From: Laceyella sediminis
GTDB lineage: Bacteria > Bacillota > Bacilli > Thermoactinomycetales > Thermoactinomycetaceae
DNA length: 64,000 nt
Assembly: GCF_003003125.1 (NCBI RefSeq)
Contig: NZ_PVTZ01000003.1
Coordinates: 244,425-308,424 of the forward strand
Direction of reading: 5' to 3'
A model generated the notes under the pieces. It was not told where the DNA came from. It saw nothing but the letters and a program-made list of their open reading frames with translations, and ran no database searches. The stretch's first letter is position 1. Each line of letters begins with the position of its first letter. Positions 37,713 through 48,762 of this stretch are shown here, piece after piece. The translations under genes were made by a program, and so were the position numbers.

Positions 37713-39008
37713 TTACATATTTTTGATCAGATGGTCGGCAAACTCGGAGCATTTCACTTCCGTAGCCCCATCCATCAAGCGGGCGAAGTCATACGTTACC
37801 GTTTTATCTGTAATCGTTTTGCTCATCGCTTGATAGATCAGGTCAGCCGCTTCTTGCCAACCGAGATGTTCCAGCATGAGGACGCCAGAGAGAATCACAG
37901 AACCTGGATTCACTTTGTCCAAGCCTGCGTATTTGGGGGCGGTTCCATGGGTTGCTTCAAAGATGGCGTGCCCCGACACATAGTTGATATTGGCTCCCGG
38001 CGCGATACCAATGCCGCCCACTTGTGCCGCCAGCGCATCGGACACATAGTCGCCGTTGAGGTTCAGGGTGGCAATCACATCGTATTCAGCCGGTCGGGTC
38101 AGGATTTGTTGCAGGAATGCGTCGGCAATCACGTCTTTCACGATAATCTTGCCCGCTTCAATCGCAGCCGCCTGCGCTTGATCTGCCGCTTCGGTGCCTT
38201 GTTCAGCCTTGATGCGGTCATATTGAGCCCAAGTGAACACATGGTCTTTGTAATCCCGCTCGGCCACTTCATAGCCCCAGTTTTTAAACGCCCCTTCGGT
38301 AAACTTCATAATGTTTCCTTTATGTACCAAGGTCACGCTTTTGCGCTTGTGGCGAATCGCATACTCGATCGCCGCTTTCACCAGACGCTCTGTCCCTTCG
38401 CTCGACACAGGTTTGATACCGATGCCAGAGGTTTCAGGGAAGCGAATCTTCTTCACGCCCATTTCCTCCTGCAGGAAACGAACCACTTTCTTCACTTCCT
38501 CCGATCCGGCTTCCCACTCAATACCGGCATAAATGTCTTCGGAGTTTTCACGGAAGATCACCATGTCCACATCTTGCGGCCGTTTCACTGGAGAAGGAAC
38601 CCCTTCGAAATAACGGACGGGGCGCAAGCACACATACAGATCCAACTCTTGGCGCAAAGCCACATTCAAAGAGCGGATACCTCCGCCAACTGGCGTCGTG
38701 AGCGGCCCTTTGATCGCTACCAAATATTCGCGCACAGCTTCAAGCGTATCTTCCGGCAACCATTCGCCGAATTGGTTGTACGCTTTCTCTCCGGCAAACA
38801 CTTCAAACCAGGCAATCTCTTTCTTTCCATTATATGCTTTTTCGACTGCGGAATCGAGAACCCGTTTAGCAGCACGCCAAATATCCGGACCGGTGCCATC
38901 CCCTTCAATGAATGGAATGATCGGGCGATCTGGTACGTTCAATTTGCCGCCTTCTACCGTTATTTTTTCCCCGTGTGCAGGAGCTACAAGATTTTTAAAT
39001 TGCGCCAT
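37713..39008 (-). CDS. icd: Isocitrate dehydrogenase (NADP)
   Basis: A 431-residue TCA enzyme. [10 protein letters not shown], the phosphorylatable loop [29 protein letters not shown] and the NADP contacts ([26 protein letters not shown]) identify it. ATG 39008 follows AAAAGGGG at a long spacing of about 12 nt. It lies between citZ and mdh. A long open frame on the opposite strand is a shadow. Confidence 0.96.
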   Translation of the reverse strand: MAQFKNLVAPAHGEKITVEGGKLNVPDRPIIPFIEGDGTGPDIWRAAKRVLDSAVEKAYNGKKEIAWFEVFAGEKAYNQFGEWLPEDTLEAVREYLVAIKGPLTTPVGGGIRSLNVALRQELDLYVCLRPVRYFEGVPSPVKRPQDVDMVIFRENSEDIYAGIEWEAGSEEVKKVVRFLQEEMGVKKIRFPETSGIGIKPVSSEGTERLVKAAIEYAIRHKRKSVTLVHKGNIMKFTEGAFKNWGYEVAERDYKDHVFTWAQYDRIKAEQGTEAADQAQAAAIEAGKIIVKDVIADAFLQQILTRPAEYDVIATLNLNGDYVSDALAAQVGGIGIAPGANINYVSGHAIFEATHGTAPKYAGLDKVNPGSVILSGVLMLEHLGWQEAADLIYQAMSKTITDKTVTYDFARLMDGATEVKCSEFADHLIKNM

Positions 39009-39096
39009 GGAATCATAACACCCCTTTTTATTTATCACGAGCCTAGATGGACAAAGGGAGCGGGATCAATCGCCCCTCTCCCCATTGTATACGATT

Positions 39097-40212
39097 TCAC
39101 TTTCTTTGGTCGATTGGAACATATGCTTGATTCGTTTTCCCTATATACTCCGCACGCGGACGGATGAGGCGGTTGTCGGCGTATTGCTCCAACACTTGCG
39201 CGGTCCAGCCCGTCACCCGGCTCATAGCGAAAATCGGGGTGAACAGATCCCGCGGAATGCCCAAATAAGTGTACACAGAAGCGGAATAGAAATCCACGTT
39301 GGGTTTGATGCCCTTTTTATCCACAACGATTTTTTCGATTTCCACTGACATTTCGTACCAGAGTTTATTGCCCGTCTGATTTGCCAGTTGGCGGGACATT
39401 TCGCGTAAATGTTTGGCGCGTGGGTCGCCGTCTTTATATACGCGGTGCCCAAAGCCCATGATTTTTTCTTTATTGTCTAATTTTTGTTGAATGGACGAAG
39501 CGATGTTCTCCAACGAACCGATCGACTCCAGCGTCACCATCACTTGCTCATTGGCGCCGCCATGCAATGGCCCCTTCAGTGTGCCGATCGCAGTGGTGAT
39601 CGCTGAATAAATATCGGACAAGGTACCCGTGGTCACGCGGGCGGCGAATGTGGAAGCGTTTAACTCATGGTCGGCGTGCAACACGAGCGCCTTGTCAAAC
39701 GCCTTGGTTGCCACATCGGAAGGTTCTTGCCCGTTCAGCATGTAGAGGAAGTTGGCCGCGAATCCGAGCTCCGGCTTTGGCGCCACTGGTTCCAGCCCTT
39801 GTCTAATGCGCGCAAAAGCGGTTACAATTGTAGGAATTTTCGCAGTTAATTTGATTGCTTTGCGCTGATTCGCCTCAAGGCTGTTGTCTTCCGCTTCCTC
39901 ATCATATAGGGCCAGCGCGGATACGGCCGTTCTAAGCACAGACATCGGATGAGCATTGTTGACATTGATTTTCAACAATTGATGCAATTCATCCGGGATG
40001 TTGGCATGGCGGGCCAGCTCGCTTTTCAGTGCTTCCAATTCAGCATGGTTCGGCAAATGACCGTACCACAGCAGATGGGCGACTTCTTCAAAAGAAGCGT
40101 GATCGGCCAAATCATCGATGTTATAGCCCCGGTAGGTAAGTACTCCGTCAATAATGGAACTGACCGCGGAAGTACAAGCAACAACACCCTCTAAACCTTT
40201 AGCAATCGTCAT
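39097..40212 (-). CDS. citZ: Citrate synthase
   Basis: A 371-residue type I citrate synthase of the Gram-positive short form. Active-site motifs are LHADHELNAST (His), GPLHGGANE (His), MGFGHRVYKDGDPR and NVDFYSA (Asp). ATG 40212 follows GAGGAG. It is the first gene of citZ-icd-mdh, with a long upstream region that probably holds its control sites. Confidence 0.96.
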   Translation of the reverse strand: MTIAKGLEGVVACTSAVSSIIDGVLTYRGYNIDDLADHASFEEVAHLLWYGHLPNHAELEALKSELARHANIPDELHQLLKINVNNAHPMSVLRTAVSALALYDEEAEDNSLEANQRKAIKLTAKIPTIVTAFARIRQGLEPVAPKPELGFAANFLYMLNGQEPSDVATKAFDKALVLHADHELNASTFAARVTTGTLSDIYSAITTAIGTLKGPLHGGANEQVMVTLESIGSLENIASSIQQKLDNKEKIMGFGHRVYKDGDPRAKHLREMSRQLANQTGNKLWYEMSVEIEKIVVDKKGIKPNVDFYSASVYTYLGIPRDLFTPIFAMSRVTGWTAQVLEQYADNRLIRPRAEYIGKTNQAYVPIDQRK

Positions 40213-40745
40213 CACTATCGCTCCTCTTGTTAGATTTCTATATGAAAGGGCACAACATTAATAACAGATATTCATTTGTAAAGCAGAGGAATGAATGAAT
40301 CGTCATTCTGTGCCGGGCAACACAGATAACTGGCGGCAAAAAGAACACGCTTGTTCTCACTTACACAAATTTCATTCCCGCAAATTTCCAAACGCTGTAA
40401 ATATATTCACGTTTTAGTGCAAGATTAAACATGATCATGATTAGCGTATGAAGCGGGATATGTGCCCATTCTTCTTGTCGTTTTTATTTTAACATAAATT
40501 GAACAAATTCGCACATAATGTGTTTTTATTTATTTCAAACGAAGCCATTGCTTTGTTAGAGTCTGTAGGACGGCGAGCGGCTTCAAAACCCTTTTCTTCG
40601 CTTCATTTGTGCATCGGCGCTCCTAGAGAAAAAGTTTTTCCATCGTTCTCACACAGCCTGATGTGCGGCTGTCTTTTGGTTTCTCTAAAAAATGGTATAA
40701 TTATTGGGAACCTAAAACGGATTTTAGCTGATGGGAGGTTATTCC
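40213..40745. other. Divergent intergenic region between citZ and ytvI
   Basis: About 530 bp with no convincing gene. A possible citZ promoter is TTTACA (near 40281) with TAATGT 16 bp on. For ytvI there is TATAAT at 40696-40701. The dyad AGAAC/GTTCT lies near 40342-40357. No clear CcpA or CcpC site was recognised. Confidence 0.5.
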
Positions 40746-41885
40746 ATGTTATTTCCCGCCTGGTTGGGGCCCATCGCACGTGCACTGATCGTCTTAGCCT
40801 CAATTGTGGCCGCTTTTTACATCTTGTCCTTTTTGCTCCCGCTCCTTTATCCGTTTGTGTTGGGCTGGCTGATCGCCCTGATGATTGAACCCATGGTGAA
40901 ATGGCTTGAGCGTCGAGTACGCCTTCCGCGCTGGGCCGGCGTTACACTCATCCTATTCTTATTGCTCACTTCACTTCTGTCGCTATTGATTTTTATCATC
41001 GCGGAGTTGGTTGTAGAACTGACCCATCTCGCCGATTTTCTCCCCGCGTTTCTGAATAAGGCGGGCAATCTGTTTGTAGACACCTTCACAAAAGAAACCA
41101 CCGGTGTCAGCCGCTTGATTGAGAGCGTCCAAGCATATCTGGAGAAAAATCCGGAACACCAGCAACGCATCTCCCAGAGCATCCAAGAGAACATCGGCAT
41201 TATCGCTAACAAAGGGACGGAGTCGATCACCGAAATCGTAGCAGCCATCGGCCGGTTCCTCGGGGACTTGCCTTATTACATCACGGTGTTGGTCTTTATC
41301 ACGTTGGCCGCTTTCTTCATCTCGCTCGATTGGCCCCGGCTAAGCCGCAATCTGTTGGTCTGGGTTCCTGAGCATTTCCACAAAACGGCCAGCCTGATCT
41401 CAGCGGATTTGAAAAAAGCGCTGTTCGGCTTTGTCAGAGCTCAGCTCACCTTGATCTCCATCACCGCTGTCATCATGTTTGCGGGGCTGATGATCTTGCA
41501 AGTGCCATACGCATTCACCATGGCGTTCATTATCGGGTTGGTGGACCTGTTGCCCTATCTGGGCGTCGGCGCCGTGTTGGTGCCTTGGGTCATTTATCTG
41601 TTCCTGATCGGAAACATCCAATTGGCCACTGGCTTGAGCATCGTCTATGCGGTCATCATCATTATTCGCCAGTTCTTAGAGCCCAAATTGGTCGCCAGCA
41701 ACGTGGGCATCGACCCACTGCTCACCCTGATCTCCTTGTTTGTCGGGCTGAAACTTTTCGGGATCATCGGATTGGTCATTGGGCCGGTGACCGTGGTGGT
41801 AGGCTTGGCTCTCCACCGTACCAACGTGTTTCGGGATATCTGGAGATATATCATCGGAGCACCAAAAAACAATATCCCCGCATAG
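40746..41885 (+). CDS. ytvI: Sporulation membrane protein YtvI (AI-2E transporter family)
   Basis: A 379-residue protein with about seven to eight membrane spans of the UPF0118/AI-2E exporter family. Typical features are PFVLGWLIALMIEPMVKWLERR near the N-terminus and FIIGLVDLLPYLGVGAVLVPW and RQFLEPKLVASNVGIDPL near the C-terminus. ATG 40746 follows GGGAGG. Its place near citZ and fxsA matches B. subtilis ytvI. The substrate is unknown. Confidence 0.9.
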   Translation: MLFPAWLGPIARALIVLASIVAAFYILSFLLPLLYPFVLGWLIALMIEPMVKWLERRVRLPRWAGVTLILFLLLTSLLSLLIFIIAELVVELTHLADFLPAFLNKAGNLFVDTFTKETTGVSRLIESVQAYLEKNPEHQQRISQSIQENIGIIANKGTESITEIVAAIGRFLGDLPYYITVLVFITLAAFFISLDWPRLSRNLLVWVPEHFHKTASLISADLKKALFGFVRAQLTLISITAVIMFAGLMILQVPYAFTMAFIIGLVDLLPYLGVGAVLVPWVIYLFLIGNIQLATGLSIVYAVIIIIRQFLEPKLVASNVGIDPLLTLISLFVGLKLFGIIGLVIGPVTVVVGLALHRTNVFRDIWRYIIGAPKNNIPA

Positions 41886-41913
41886 CTTTAATCAAGTTGG
41901 GGATATCTCAGTT

Positions 41914-41957
41914 GCAGCTCTTGGCACCGCTTTGGAGCGGATTTGACCAAGAGCTGC
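41914..41957. terminator. Convergent hairpin between ytvI and fxsA
   Basis: GCAGCTCTTGG (41914-41924) and CCAAGAGCTGC (41947-41957) are perfect arms with an inner CCGCT/AGCGG stem. There is no long T run on either side. Confidence 0.6.
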
Positions 41958-41967
41958 GTTCATGTTA

Positions 41968-42369
41968 TCACCAACGTCTGATGTGCCAGTCGCCACGGGC
42001 TAATTTCGTTTGAATCCATTTTTTGAGAAAGATTTTCACAAATGTACGCGTGTATGGAAAAACCAGCACAAACCCGACAATATCAGAGAAAAACCCCGGG
42101 GTGATCAATAATACCGCTCCCGCCAAAATACATGCTCCATCCAAGAGCGCTTCGCCCGGCAGCTCACCTTTTTGCAATTGCAATTGAGCCAACCGGTATG
42201 TTTGCCACCCTTCCTTCCTCGCCAAATAGCTACCAAGTACACCCGTCGCAATGACCAAAAATACCGTCGGCCAAGGTCCGATCCACTGACCAACTGTTAT
42301 CATCCCCCACAGTTCAATAGCAGGAACTACGATGATCAATCCCAAAATCAACCAAAACACGTACCTCAT
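41968..42369 (-). CDS. fxsA: FxsA family membrane protein
   Basis: A 133-residue protein with three to four hydrophobic segments. The motifs PAIELWGMITVG and LLDGACILAGAVLLITPGFFSDIVGF are diagnostic. E. coli FxsA was linked to phage T7 exclusion by the F plasmid PifA. Its own role is unclear. It overlaps the thioesterase gene by 4 bp. Confidence 0.92.
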   Translation of the reverse strand: MRYVFWLILGLIIVVPAIELWGMITVGQWIGPWPTVFLVIATGVLGSYLARKEGWQTYRLAQLQLQKGELPGEALLDGACILAGAVLLITPGFFSDIVGFVLVFPYTRTFVKIFLKKWIQTKLARGDWHIRRW

Positions 42370-42806
42370 CCTCTTTCTACCGCGAAAATCTGTGCAAGCG
42401 TCCCATACAACTCTGGATACGCCTGTTTCAAATTCACTCTTTTCATCTCTTTATTCACCCATAAATGCACAGAACTCCCCTTGCATAGCACCGTCTCCGT
42501 CTCCGCATGAACCACGTCATACTTAAACGCGATTTTCCCACCGGACAAGTCGGCAATCGAAGTGCGAACAATCACTTCGTCATCATATCTGGCTGGATGC
42601 ATATACTTACAGTGGATGTCCACAACGGGAAGCAACAATCCTTTTTGTTCCATTTGTTGATAGGATATCCCATATGAACGAATCCACTCTGTTCGGCCGA
42701 CCTCAAACCACGTCAAATAATTGGCATGATACACGACTCCCATCTGGTCTGTTTCTTGATAACGAACTCGGATCTTAGTCTCGCTCACATTTGCATAGTT
42801 GGCCAT
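42366..42806 (-). CDS. Acyl-CoA thioesterase, YbgC/4HBT family
   Basis: A 146-residue hotdog thioesterase. The core motif RYQETDQMGVVYHANYLTWFEVGR contains the catalytic Asp. ATG 42806 follows GGAGG. It overlaps fxsA, so the two are coupled. The natural acyl-CoA is unknown. Confidence 0.9.
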   Translation of the reverse strand: MANYANVSETKIRVRYQETDQMGVVYHANYLTWFEVGRTEWIRSYGISYQQMEQKGLLLPVVDIHCKYMHPARYDDEVIVRTSIADLSGGKIAFKYDVVHAETETVLCKGSSVHLWVNKEMKRVNLKQAYPELYGTLAQIFAVERG

Positions 42807-42931
42807 TTCTCCTACCTCCACGCTTTGGGTCTTTTTTGGGATGGAATGCGGTGGCGAGTCTTTCCCTGAATGGAACCAGGGACAAAACCAGCGCCATGCC
42901 GCTTGGGTTCAATGTTTAAAATGACACTTTG

Positions 42932-42963
42932 TTAACAATCCATGACTTTTGGCTCATTGTTAA
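42932..42963. repeat. 8-bp inverted repeat overlapping a -35 site
   Basis: TTAACAAT (42932-42939) and ATTGTTAA (42956-42963) are perfect arms 16 bp apart. The right arm covers the -35 of the next promoter, which suggests an operator. Confidence 0.5.
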
Positions 42964-42986
42964 AAAAACGAGTTGTTCTTTATAAT
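42957..42986 (+). promoter_or_regulatory. Promoter of the 24-residue basic peptide unit
   Basis: TTGTTA (42957-42962), 18 bp, TATAAT (42981-42986). The start would be near 42993, leaving a leader of about 150 nt. Confidence 0.65.
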
Positions 42987-43144
42987 AGCAATAGCTCAGC
43001 TCGCACATATTCCGCAGTCGTTTCTCACATAATGAGAATGACTCGTTGATGGATACCATATTTCACGTGTTGATTCGCCATCGGCTGATCCCGCCGCTCA
43101 ACACCGTTGAACATAAACGTTGCAACGAAAGGAGAGACAAACAC

Positions 43145-43219
43145 ATGAACCTCAGAAAAAGAAAGAAAATACGCAGAAAACTGCGTTGGTGGATTTATCC
43201 CCGTCTTCGGTTACTCTAA
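43145..43219 (+). CDS. 24-residue strongly basic peptide
   Basis: ATG 43145 is preceded by GAAAGGAGAG at good spacing and TAA is at 43217. The peptide begins MNLRKRKKIRRKLRWW and ends YPRLRLL. Eleven of 24 residues are Arg or Lys, with two adjacent Trp and no acidic residue. It has its own promoter and terminator, so it is a separate unit of about 300 nt. It might bind RNA, DNA or the membrane, or be a regulatory leader. No family was recognised. Confidence 0.5.
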   Translation: MNLRKRKKIRRKLRWWIYPRLRLL

Positions 43220-43262
43220 CATCCAATATACCAATAAAGCCCTGCATCTAAAAGATCCAAAG

Positions 43263-43293
43263 AAAAAGCGCTGGACACTTCCAGCGCTTTTTT
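43263..43293. terminator. Bidirectional terminator between the basic peptide and pyk
   Basis: AAAAAGCGCTGG and CCAGCGCTTTTTT form a perfect stem with runs on both sides. Confidence 0.92.
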
Positions 43294-43295
43294 CT

Positions 43296-45050
43296 TTACA
43301 GGACATTGGCTTTGCCTGCATAGATATGGCCACGATCCACATTCACCGTGATTTCTTTCTCATTGGCAAGTAGCTTACATGCATTTTCCACGCCTACGAC
43401 GACCGGCACGCCTAAACTTACGCCAACCACCGCAGCATGAGAGGTAAGCCCTCCCTCTTCCGTGATGACTGCCGCTGCCCGTTTGAAGGATTCGATCATC
43501 TCTTTATCCGAAGCTTTCACCACGATGATGCCGCCATCCACCATATTTTCGTTGATCTCAGCCGCTGTGCGCCCTGTGACGACAGGTCCGGTGACTACCT
43601 GTTTCCCTATCCCTTGCCCCCTTGCCAAAAATCCGCCGATCACATGCACTTTCATCAGGTTGGTGGTGCCGGATTTGCCGACAGGTACACCTGCCGTGAT
43701 CACAACCAAGTCTCCTTGATTGACAAATCCATGCTCCAGTGCGGTAGCAATCGTGGAGTGGAACATTTCATCCGTGGTGTTAGCACGTGTACCCAAAAGC
43801 GGATATACTCCCCAGACGAGCGCCAATTTGCGGGCCACATCTGGATTCCGCGTAATTGCGACAATCGGGGCTTGTGGGCGGTACTTGGAAACCATCCGTG
43901 CCGTAAACCCGGATTCGGTCGGGGTCAGCACCGCGGCACAATTCAGCATTTGTGCAGTGTGTACCACAGCTTGGCTGAGTGATTCAGTGATGGTGTAATC
44001 GATCTCTCTCATCTTCTGCTTGAAATTCTCTTCATAGCGCAATGTCGCTTCAGTCCGCACAGCGATGCGGGCCATCGTGCTGACAGCCTCAACTGGATAT
44101 TTCCCTGCTGCGGTTTCACCTGAGAGCATAATCGCGTCGGTGCCATCCAGAATCGCATTAGCCACGTCGCTCGCTTCGGCGCGGGTCGGACGGGGATTGC
44201 GTTGCATGGAGTCTAACATCTGCGTAGCCGTGATTACCGGTTTGCCCAATTGGTTGCACTTACGGATCGCTTCTTTTTGAACCACGGGCACCTCTTCCAC
44301 CGGGATTTCCACTCCCAAATCACCGCGAGCCACCATCAAGCCATCGCTCACTTCCAAAATCCCGTCCAGATTATCTATGCCCTCTTGGTTTTCGATCTTG
44401 GAGATGATTTGAATGTCAGCGCCGTGTTCTTCCAGAATTTCGCGGATTTCCAACACGTCTTGCGGTTTACGCACAAACGAAGCCGCGATGAAATCCACCT
44501 TTTGCTCAATACCGAAGCGGATATCGGCGGCGTCTTTTTCAGTAATCCCGGGCAAATTGATTTTCACGCCGGGCACATTTACCCCTTTGCGGCTTTTCAA
44601 CGTTCCCCCGTTCAAAATGGTGCAAGTGATCTCCGTGCCCTCTACGCTCTCCACTCGCAAACCGATCAAACCGTCATCGATCAAAATAATTGAACCTGGG
44701 TGAACATCGGCAGCCAGGCCCGCATAAGAGATGGAAATCCGTTTCGCATCTCCCTCAATCTGCTCAGTAGTCAAAATGATCTGTTCGCCTGCAATCAATT
44801 CGACTGACGGATCTTTCAATTCGCCTGTGCGGATCTCCGGCCCTTTGGTGTCCAAAAGAATCGCCACCGTTTGCCCGAGTTCGGCAGCCGCTTGGCGAAT
44901 GTTTTCAATGCGTTTTCCATGTTCTTCATACGATCCGTGCGAGAAATTGAGGCGAGCCACATTCATCCCATTGGCAATTAATTCTTTCAGTGTGGCCACA
45001 TCTTCACTGGCCGGACCAATTGTACATACGATTTTTGTTTTTCGGAGCAT
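43296..45050 (-). CDS. pyk: Pyruvate kinase with C-terminal PEP-utiliser domain
   Basis: A 584-residue glycolytic enzyme making pyruvate and ATP. The barrel has [24 protein letters not shown] and [18 protein letters not shown]. The extra domain (about 475-584) with [11 protein letters not shown] is the PEP-utilising mobile domain seen in Bacillus pyruvate kinases, lacking in E. coli. ATG 45050 follows GAGGAG. It lies 27 bp after pfkA on the same strand. Confidence 0.97.
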   Translation of the reverse strand: MLRKTKIVCTIGPASEDVATLKELIANGMNVARLNFSHGSYEEHGKRIENIRQAAAELGQTVAILLDTKGPEIRTGELKDPSVELIAGEQIILTTEQIEGDAKRISISYAGLAADVHPGSIILIDDGLIGLRVESVEGTEITCTILNGGTLKSRKGVNVPGVKINLPGITEKDAADIRFGIEQKVDFIAASFVRKPQDVLEIREILEEHGADIQIISKIENQEGIDNLDGILEVSDGLMVARGDLGVEIPVEEVPVVQKEAIRKCNQLGKPVITATQMLDSMQRNPRPTRAEASDVANAILDGTDAIMLSGETAAGKYPVEAVSTMARIAVRTEATLRYEENFKQKMREIDYTITESLSQAVVHTAQMLNCAAVLTPTESGFTARMVSKYRPQAPIVAITRNPDVARKLALVWGVYPLLGTRANTTDEMFHSTIATALEHGFVNQGDLVVITAGVPVGKSGTTNLMKVHVIGGFLARGQGIGKQVVTGPVVTGRTAAEINENMVDGGIIVVKASDKEMIESFKRAAAVITEEGGLTSHAAVVGVSLGVPVVVGVENACKLLANEKEITVNVDRGHIYAGKANVL

Positions 45051-45077
45051 TTCTTGTCATCTCCTCTAGCTTCTCAA

Positions 45078-46064
<987 letters not shown>

Positions 46065-46100
46065 CTATCCCACAGGGACAAAAAACGTCCAGCCGGGACA

Positions 46101-46127
46101 AAAAGAGAAACCGTGCAGAACGGTTTC
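46101..46127 (-). terminator. Terminator of accDA
   Basis: GAAACCG and CGGTTTC pair, then TCTTTTTG follows on the minus strand, just before pfkA. Confidence 0.75.
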
Positions 46128-46173
46128 AACTTGGACAAGCATCCTAATTAACCTCCTCTGAACCTTTCCCGGT

Positions 46174-47142
46174 TCAGACGGTAACAAGTGATGTGAAATC
46201 ACCTATGTTCGCAAACTTTTGGTAGCGATCTTCGACAAGTTCTTCCTGACTCATCGGAGACAATTCATCCAAATGGTCAATCAATGCTTGTTTAATATAT
46301 TTTGATTGTAACATGGGATCTCTATGAGCTCCACCTTTTGGCTCTGGAATAATTTCATCAATCACGCCGAGCGCTTTTAAATCGTCGGAAGTAATCTTCA
46401 ATGCTTCCGCTGCCTCTTGCGCTTTCGTAGCATCACGCCATAAAATAGCCGCTGCGCCTTCTGGAGAAATGACTGAGTAATAGGCGTGTTCCAACATCAA
46501 CAAGCGGTTGCCCACACCGATTCCCAGGGCGCCGCCGCTTCCGCCTTCCCCTGTCACTACGCAGACAATCGGCACCTTAAAACCGGCCATTTCACGTAAG
46601 TTGCGGGCGATCGCTTCACTTTGGCCGCGCTCTTCTGCTTCAATCCCGGGATGGGCCCCTTGGGTATCAATGAAACAAATAATAGGCCGCCCAAATTTAT
46701 CCGCTTGTTGCATCAAACGCAACGCTTTGCGATATCCTTCGGGATGGGGCAAGCCAAAGTTGCGGGCGATTTTGTCTTTGGTGTCGGTTCCGCGCTCATG
46801 GCCGATCACTGTCACTGTCAGTCCGTTTAATTTGGCAATGCCCCCGATAATCGCCGGGTCGTCGCCATAAAGTCGGTCGCCATGGAGTTCCATGAAATCG
46901 TCAAACACCGTTTTCAAATAATGCAAAGTGGTCGGCCGGCTGGCATGGCGGGCGATTTGGATTTTGTTCCAAGTGCTGAGGTTGCCGTAAATCTCATTTT
47001 CCAGACGAATGGCCTTAGCTTCCAACGTGGCAATCTCTTCGGACAGATCAATGTCCTTCTCTTTCGTAAATTGTTCGAGCTCCTCTATTTTGCTTCTCAA
47101 TTCCATCAACGGTTTTTCAAATGGCAAATAACCCTGTTTCAT
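46174..47142 (-). CDS. accA: Acetyl-CoA carboxylase carboxyltransferase alpha subunit
   Basis: A 322-residue crotonase-fold subunit that, with AccD, transfers CO2 from biotin to acetyl-CoA for fatty acid synthesis. Motifs: [39 protein letters not shown] and [15 protein letters not shown] 47142 follows AAAGGAGG, 15 bp after accD. Confidence 0.97.
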   Translation of the reverse strand: MKQGYLPFEKPLMELRSKIEELEQFTKEKDIDLSEEIATLEAKAIRLENEIYGNLSTWNKIQIARHASRPTTLHYLKTVFDDFMELHGDRLYGDDPAIIGGIAKLNGLTVTVIGHERGTDTKDKIARNFGLPHPEGYRKALRLMQQADKFGRPIICFIDTQGAHPGIEAEERGQSEAIARNLREMAGFKVPIVCVVTGEGGSGGALGIGVGNRLLMLEHAYYSVISPEGAAAILWRDATKAQEAAEALKITSDDLKALGVIDEIIPEPKGGAHRDPMLQSKYIKQALIDHLDELSPMSQEELVEDRYQKFANIGDFTSLVTV

Positions 47143-47157
47143 TGAAAGCTTCCTCCT

Positions 47158-48000
47158 TTACGCGTGAAACTCCAAGATTTTGATAAGAGTGTCACGCAAT
47201 TCCCCCCGGGGGACGACCATGTCCAACTGCCCATGCTTCAACAGGAATTCAGCCGTTTGAAAATCATCCGGCAGTTTTTGCCTAACCGTCTGCTCAATCA
47301 CGCGGCGCCCCGCAAAGCCGATCAACGCTCCCGGCTCGGCGATATTGATGTCGCCCAGCGATGCAAAACTGGCCGATACGCCACCTGTGGTCGGATTGGT
47401 CAGCACTGACACAAACAATACTTTCTCACGATGCATTTTTTCCAACGCGGCGCTGGTCTTAGCCATTTGCATCAACGACAGTACGCCTTCTTGCATACGT
47501 GCCCCACCCGATGCGCAGAACAAAATAAATGGAATTCTCTTGGCCGCTGCCCGTTCTGCCGCCCGGGCGATCTTCTCACCTACCACCGAACCCATGCTCC
47601 CCATGCGGAATCGGGAATCCATCACCCCGATGATGGCAGGGTATCCGCCGATTTTGCCTTCCGCCGTCACGACCGCTTCATTCAGCTTAGTCTTGTTCAT
47701 GTCGGCTTGTACCTTTTTGACGTAATCCGGAAATGCTAGCGGGTCTTTGGAGATGAGCTCTTGATCGTATTCGTGGTATTCACCATTATCAACCAACGAT
47801 TGCAAACGCTCGGGTGCGCTCATGGGGAGATGGTGCCCACACGCTTTGCACACCTTTAAATTTTTCTCCAGCTCTTTTGTGATCAAAATGGTTCCGCACT
47901 TAGGGCACTTCTGCATAATCCCTTCGGGGATGTCTTTCTTCACTTGCTCAGAAGGGATCGTTGCATACTTCTTCGGTTTTCTGAACAAATCACGTAACAC
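47158..48000 (-). CDS. accD: Acetyl-CoA carboxylase carboxyltransferase beta subunit
   Basis: A 280-residue subunit with an N-terminal zinc ribbon (C32, C35, C51, C54) and the crotonase fold with [20 protein letters not shown] and [12 protein letters not shown]. The start is GTG 48000 after GAGGTG. It precedes accA and follows the GntR gene. Confidence 0.96.
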   Translation of the reverse strand: MLRDLFRKPKKYATIPSEQVKKDIPEGIMQKCPKCGTILITKELEKNLKVCKACGHHLPMSAPERLQSLVDNGEYHEYDQELISKDPLAFPDYVKKVQADMNKTKLNEAVVTAEGKIGGYPAIIGVMDSRFRMGSMGSVVGEKIARAAERAAAKRIPFILFCASGGARMQEGVLSLMQMAKTSAALEKMHREKVLFVSVLTNPTTGGVSASFASLGDINIAEPGALIGFAGRRVIEQTVRQKLPDDFQTAEFLLKHGQLDMVVPRGELRDTLIKILEFHA

Positions 48001-48069
48001 GATAACACCTCATCTGAGTCCTTTAAATTTTTTGCTGTCCGATATGAATATCATACCATTGTTGACCGA

Positions 48070-48747
48070 TCAGTTATATGCGATCATGTCCAATATTTCT
48101 ACCAATAACAAAGAGGCTTGCGCTTGGCGACGCTCTTTGAGGGCCTCAATCAATTGTTCGTATTTTGGCAACAACCGGCGCCAACAGGCCTCGTCCAATT
48201 CCCAGTCCTCTGGCACGACGGCTTGGATAAATTTCGTGATCGGCACCCAGATGCGTTTTAACAAATAATTGTCTGCCATCTGGATGATCCGCTTGTGAAA
48301 CTGTTCGATATGCGCGGAGGGGTTGGCATTTTGCTCTACGGCCGCTTTCATCTCAGCCAACAGCTTTTCCAACGAAGCGACCTCTTGTTCAACCCGTTTG
48401 CTGAACGCCAATCGAATAGCGCCCAACTCGAGCAGTTCCCTCATCTCCAACAAGCCCTGTTTGGACTTGTCATCTTGCAAGATAAAGCGCGCCAGAAGAT
48501 CAACCATATGATGAGCATAATAAGGTTCCAAATAAGTGCCTTCGCCTCTTCTGGTGCTGATCAAGCCCAACAGTTCCAAGGATCTGAGAACTTCACGGAC
48601 GGATGAACGACCCGCTCCCAACCGTTCGGACAATTCCCGTTCCGAAGGCAGCCGGTCTCCGGGGCGCAATCCGTCTTCTTCAATGATGTCATGGATTCGT
48701 TCCAATATTACTTTGAATTTGCTGTAACTCGTTTCCGCGCTTGCCAC
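48070..48747 (-). CDS. GntR/FadR family transcriptional regulator
   Basis: A 225-residue regulator. The winged helix has GDRLPSERELSERLGAGRSSVREVLRSLELLG, and the all-helical FCD ligand domain follows. GTG 48747 follows AAGGGTGA. It lies 15 bp after the malic enzyme gene and before accD. The palindrome TGGTCTGACCA before the malic enzyme gene fits the FadR-subfamily operator pattern and suggests self-control of this operon. The ligand may be an organic acid or acyl-CoA. Confidence 0.88.
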   Translation of the reverse strand: MASAETSYSKFKVILERIHDIIEEDGLRPGDRLPSERELSERLGAGRSSVREVLRSLELLGLISTRRGEGTYLEPYYAHHMVDLLARFILQDDKSKQGLLEMRELLELGAIRLAFSKRVEQEVASLEKLLAEMKAAVEQNANPSAHIEQFHKRIIQMADNYLLKRIWVPITKFIQAVVPEDWELDEACWRRLLPKYEQLIEALKERRQAQASLLLVEILDMIAYN

Positions 48748-48762
48748 GTCTTCTTATCACCC

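Noticed and set aside
37248..39167. A 639-codon open frame on the plus strand across mdh and icd
   Set aside because: It is wholly antisense to two certain TCA genes, has a His/Phe/Arg-rich composition typical of antisense frames in GC-rich third positions, and no ribosome site.
40381..40400. A possible CcpA (cre) site upstream of citZ
   Set aside because: TCCAAACGCTGTAA has too many mismatches to the cre consensus.
43025..43060. A Fur-box-like stretch in the leader of the basic peptide gene
   Set aside because: Only about 12 of 19 positions fit and it lies well after the start of transcription.
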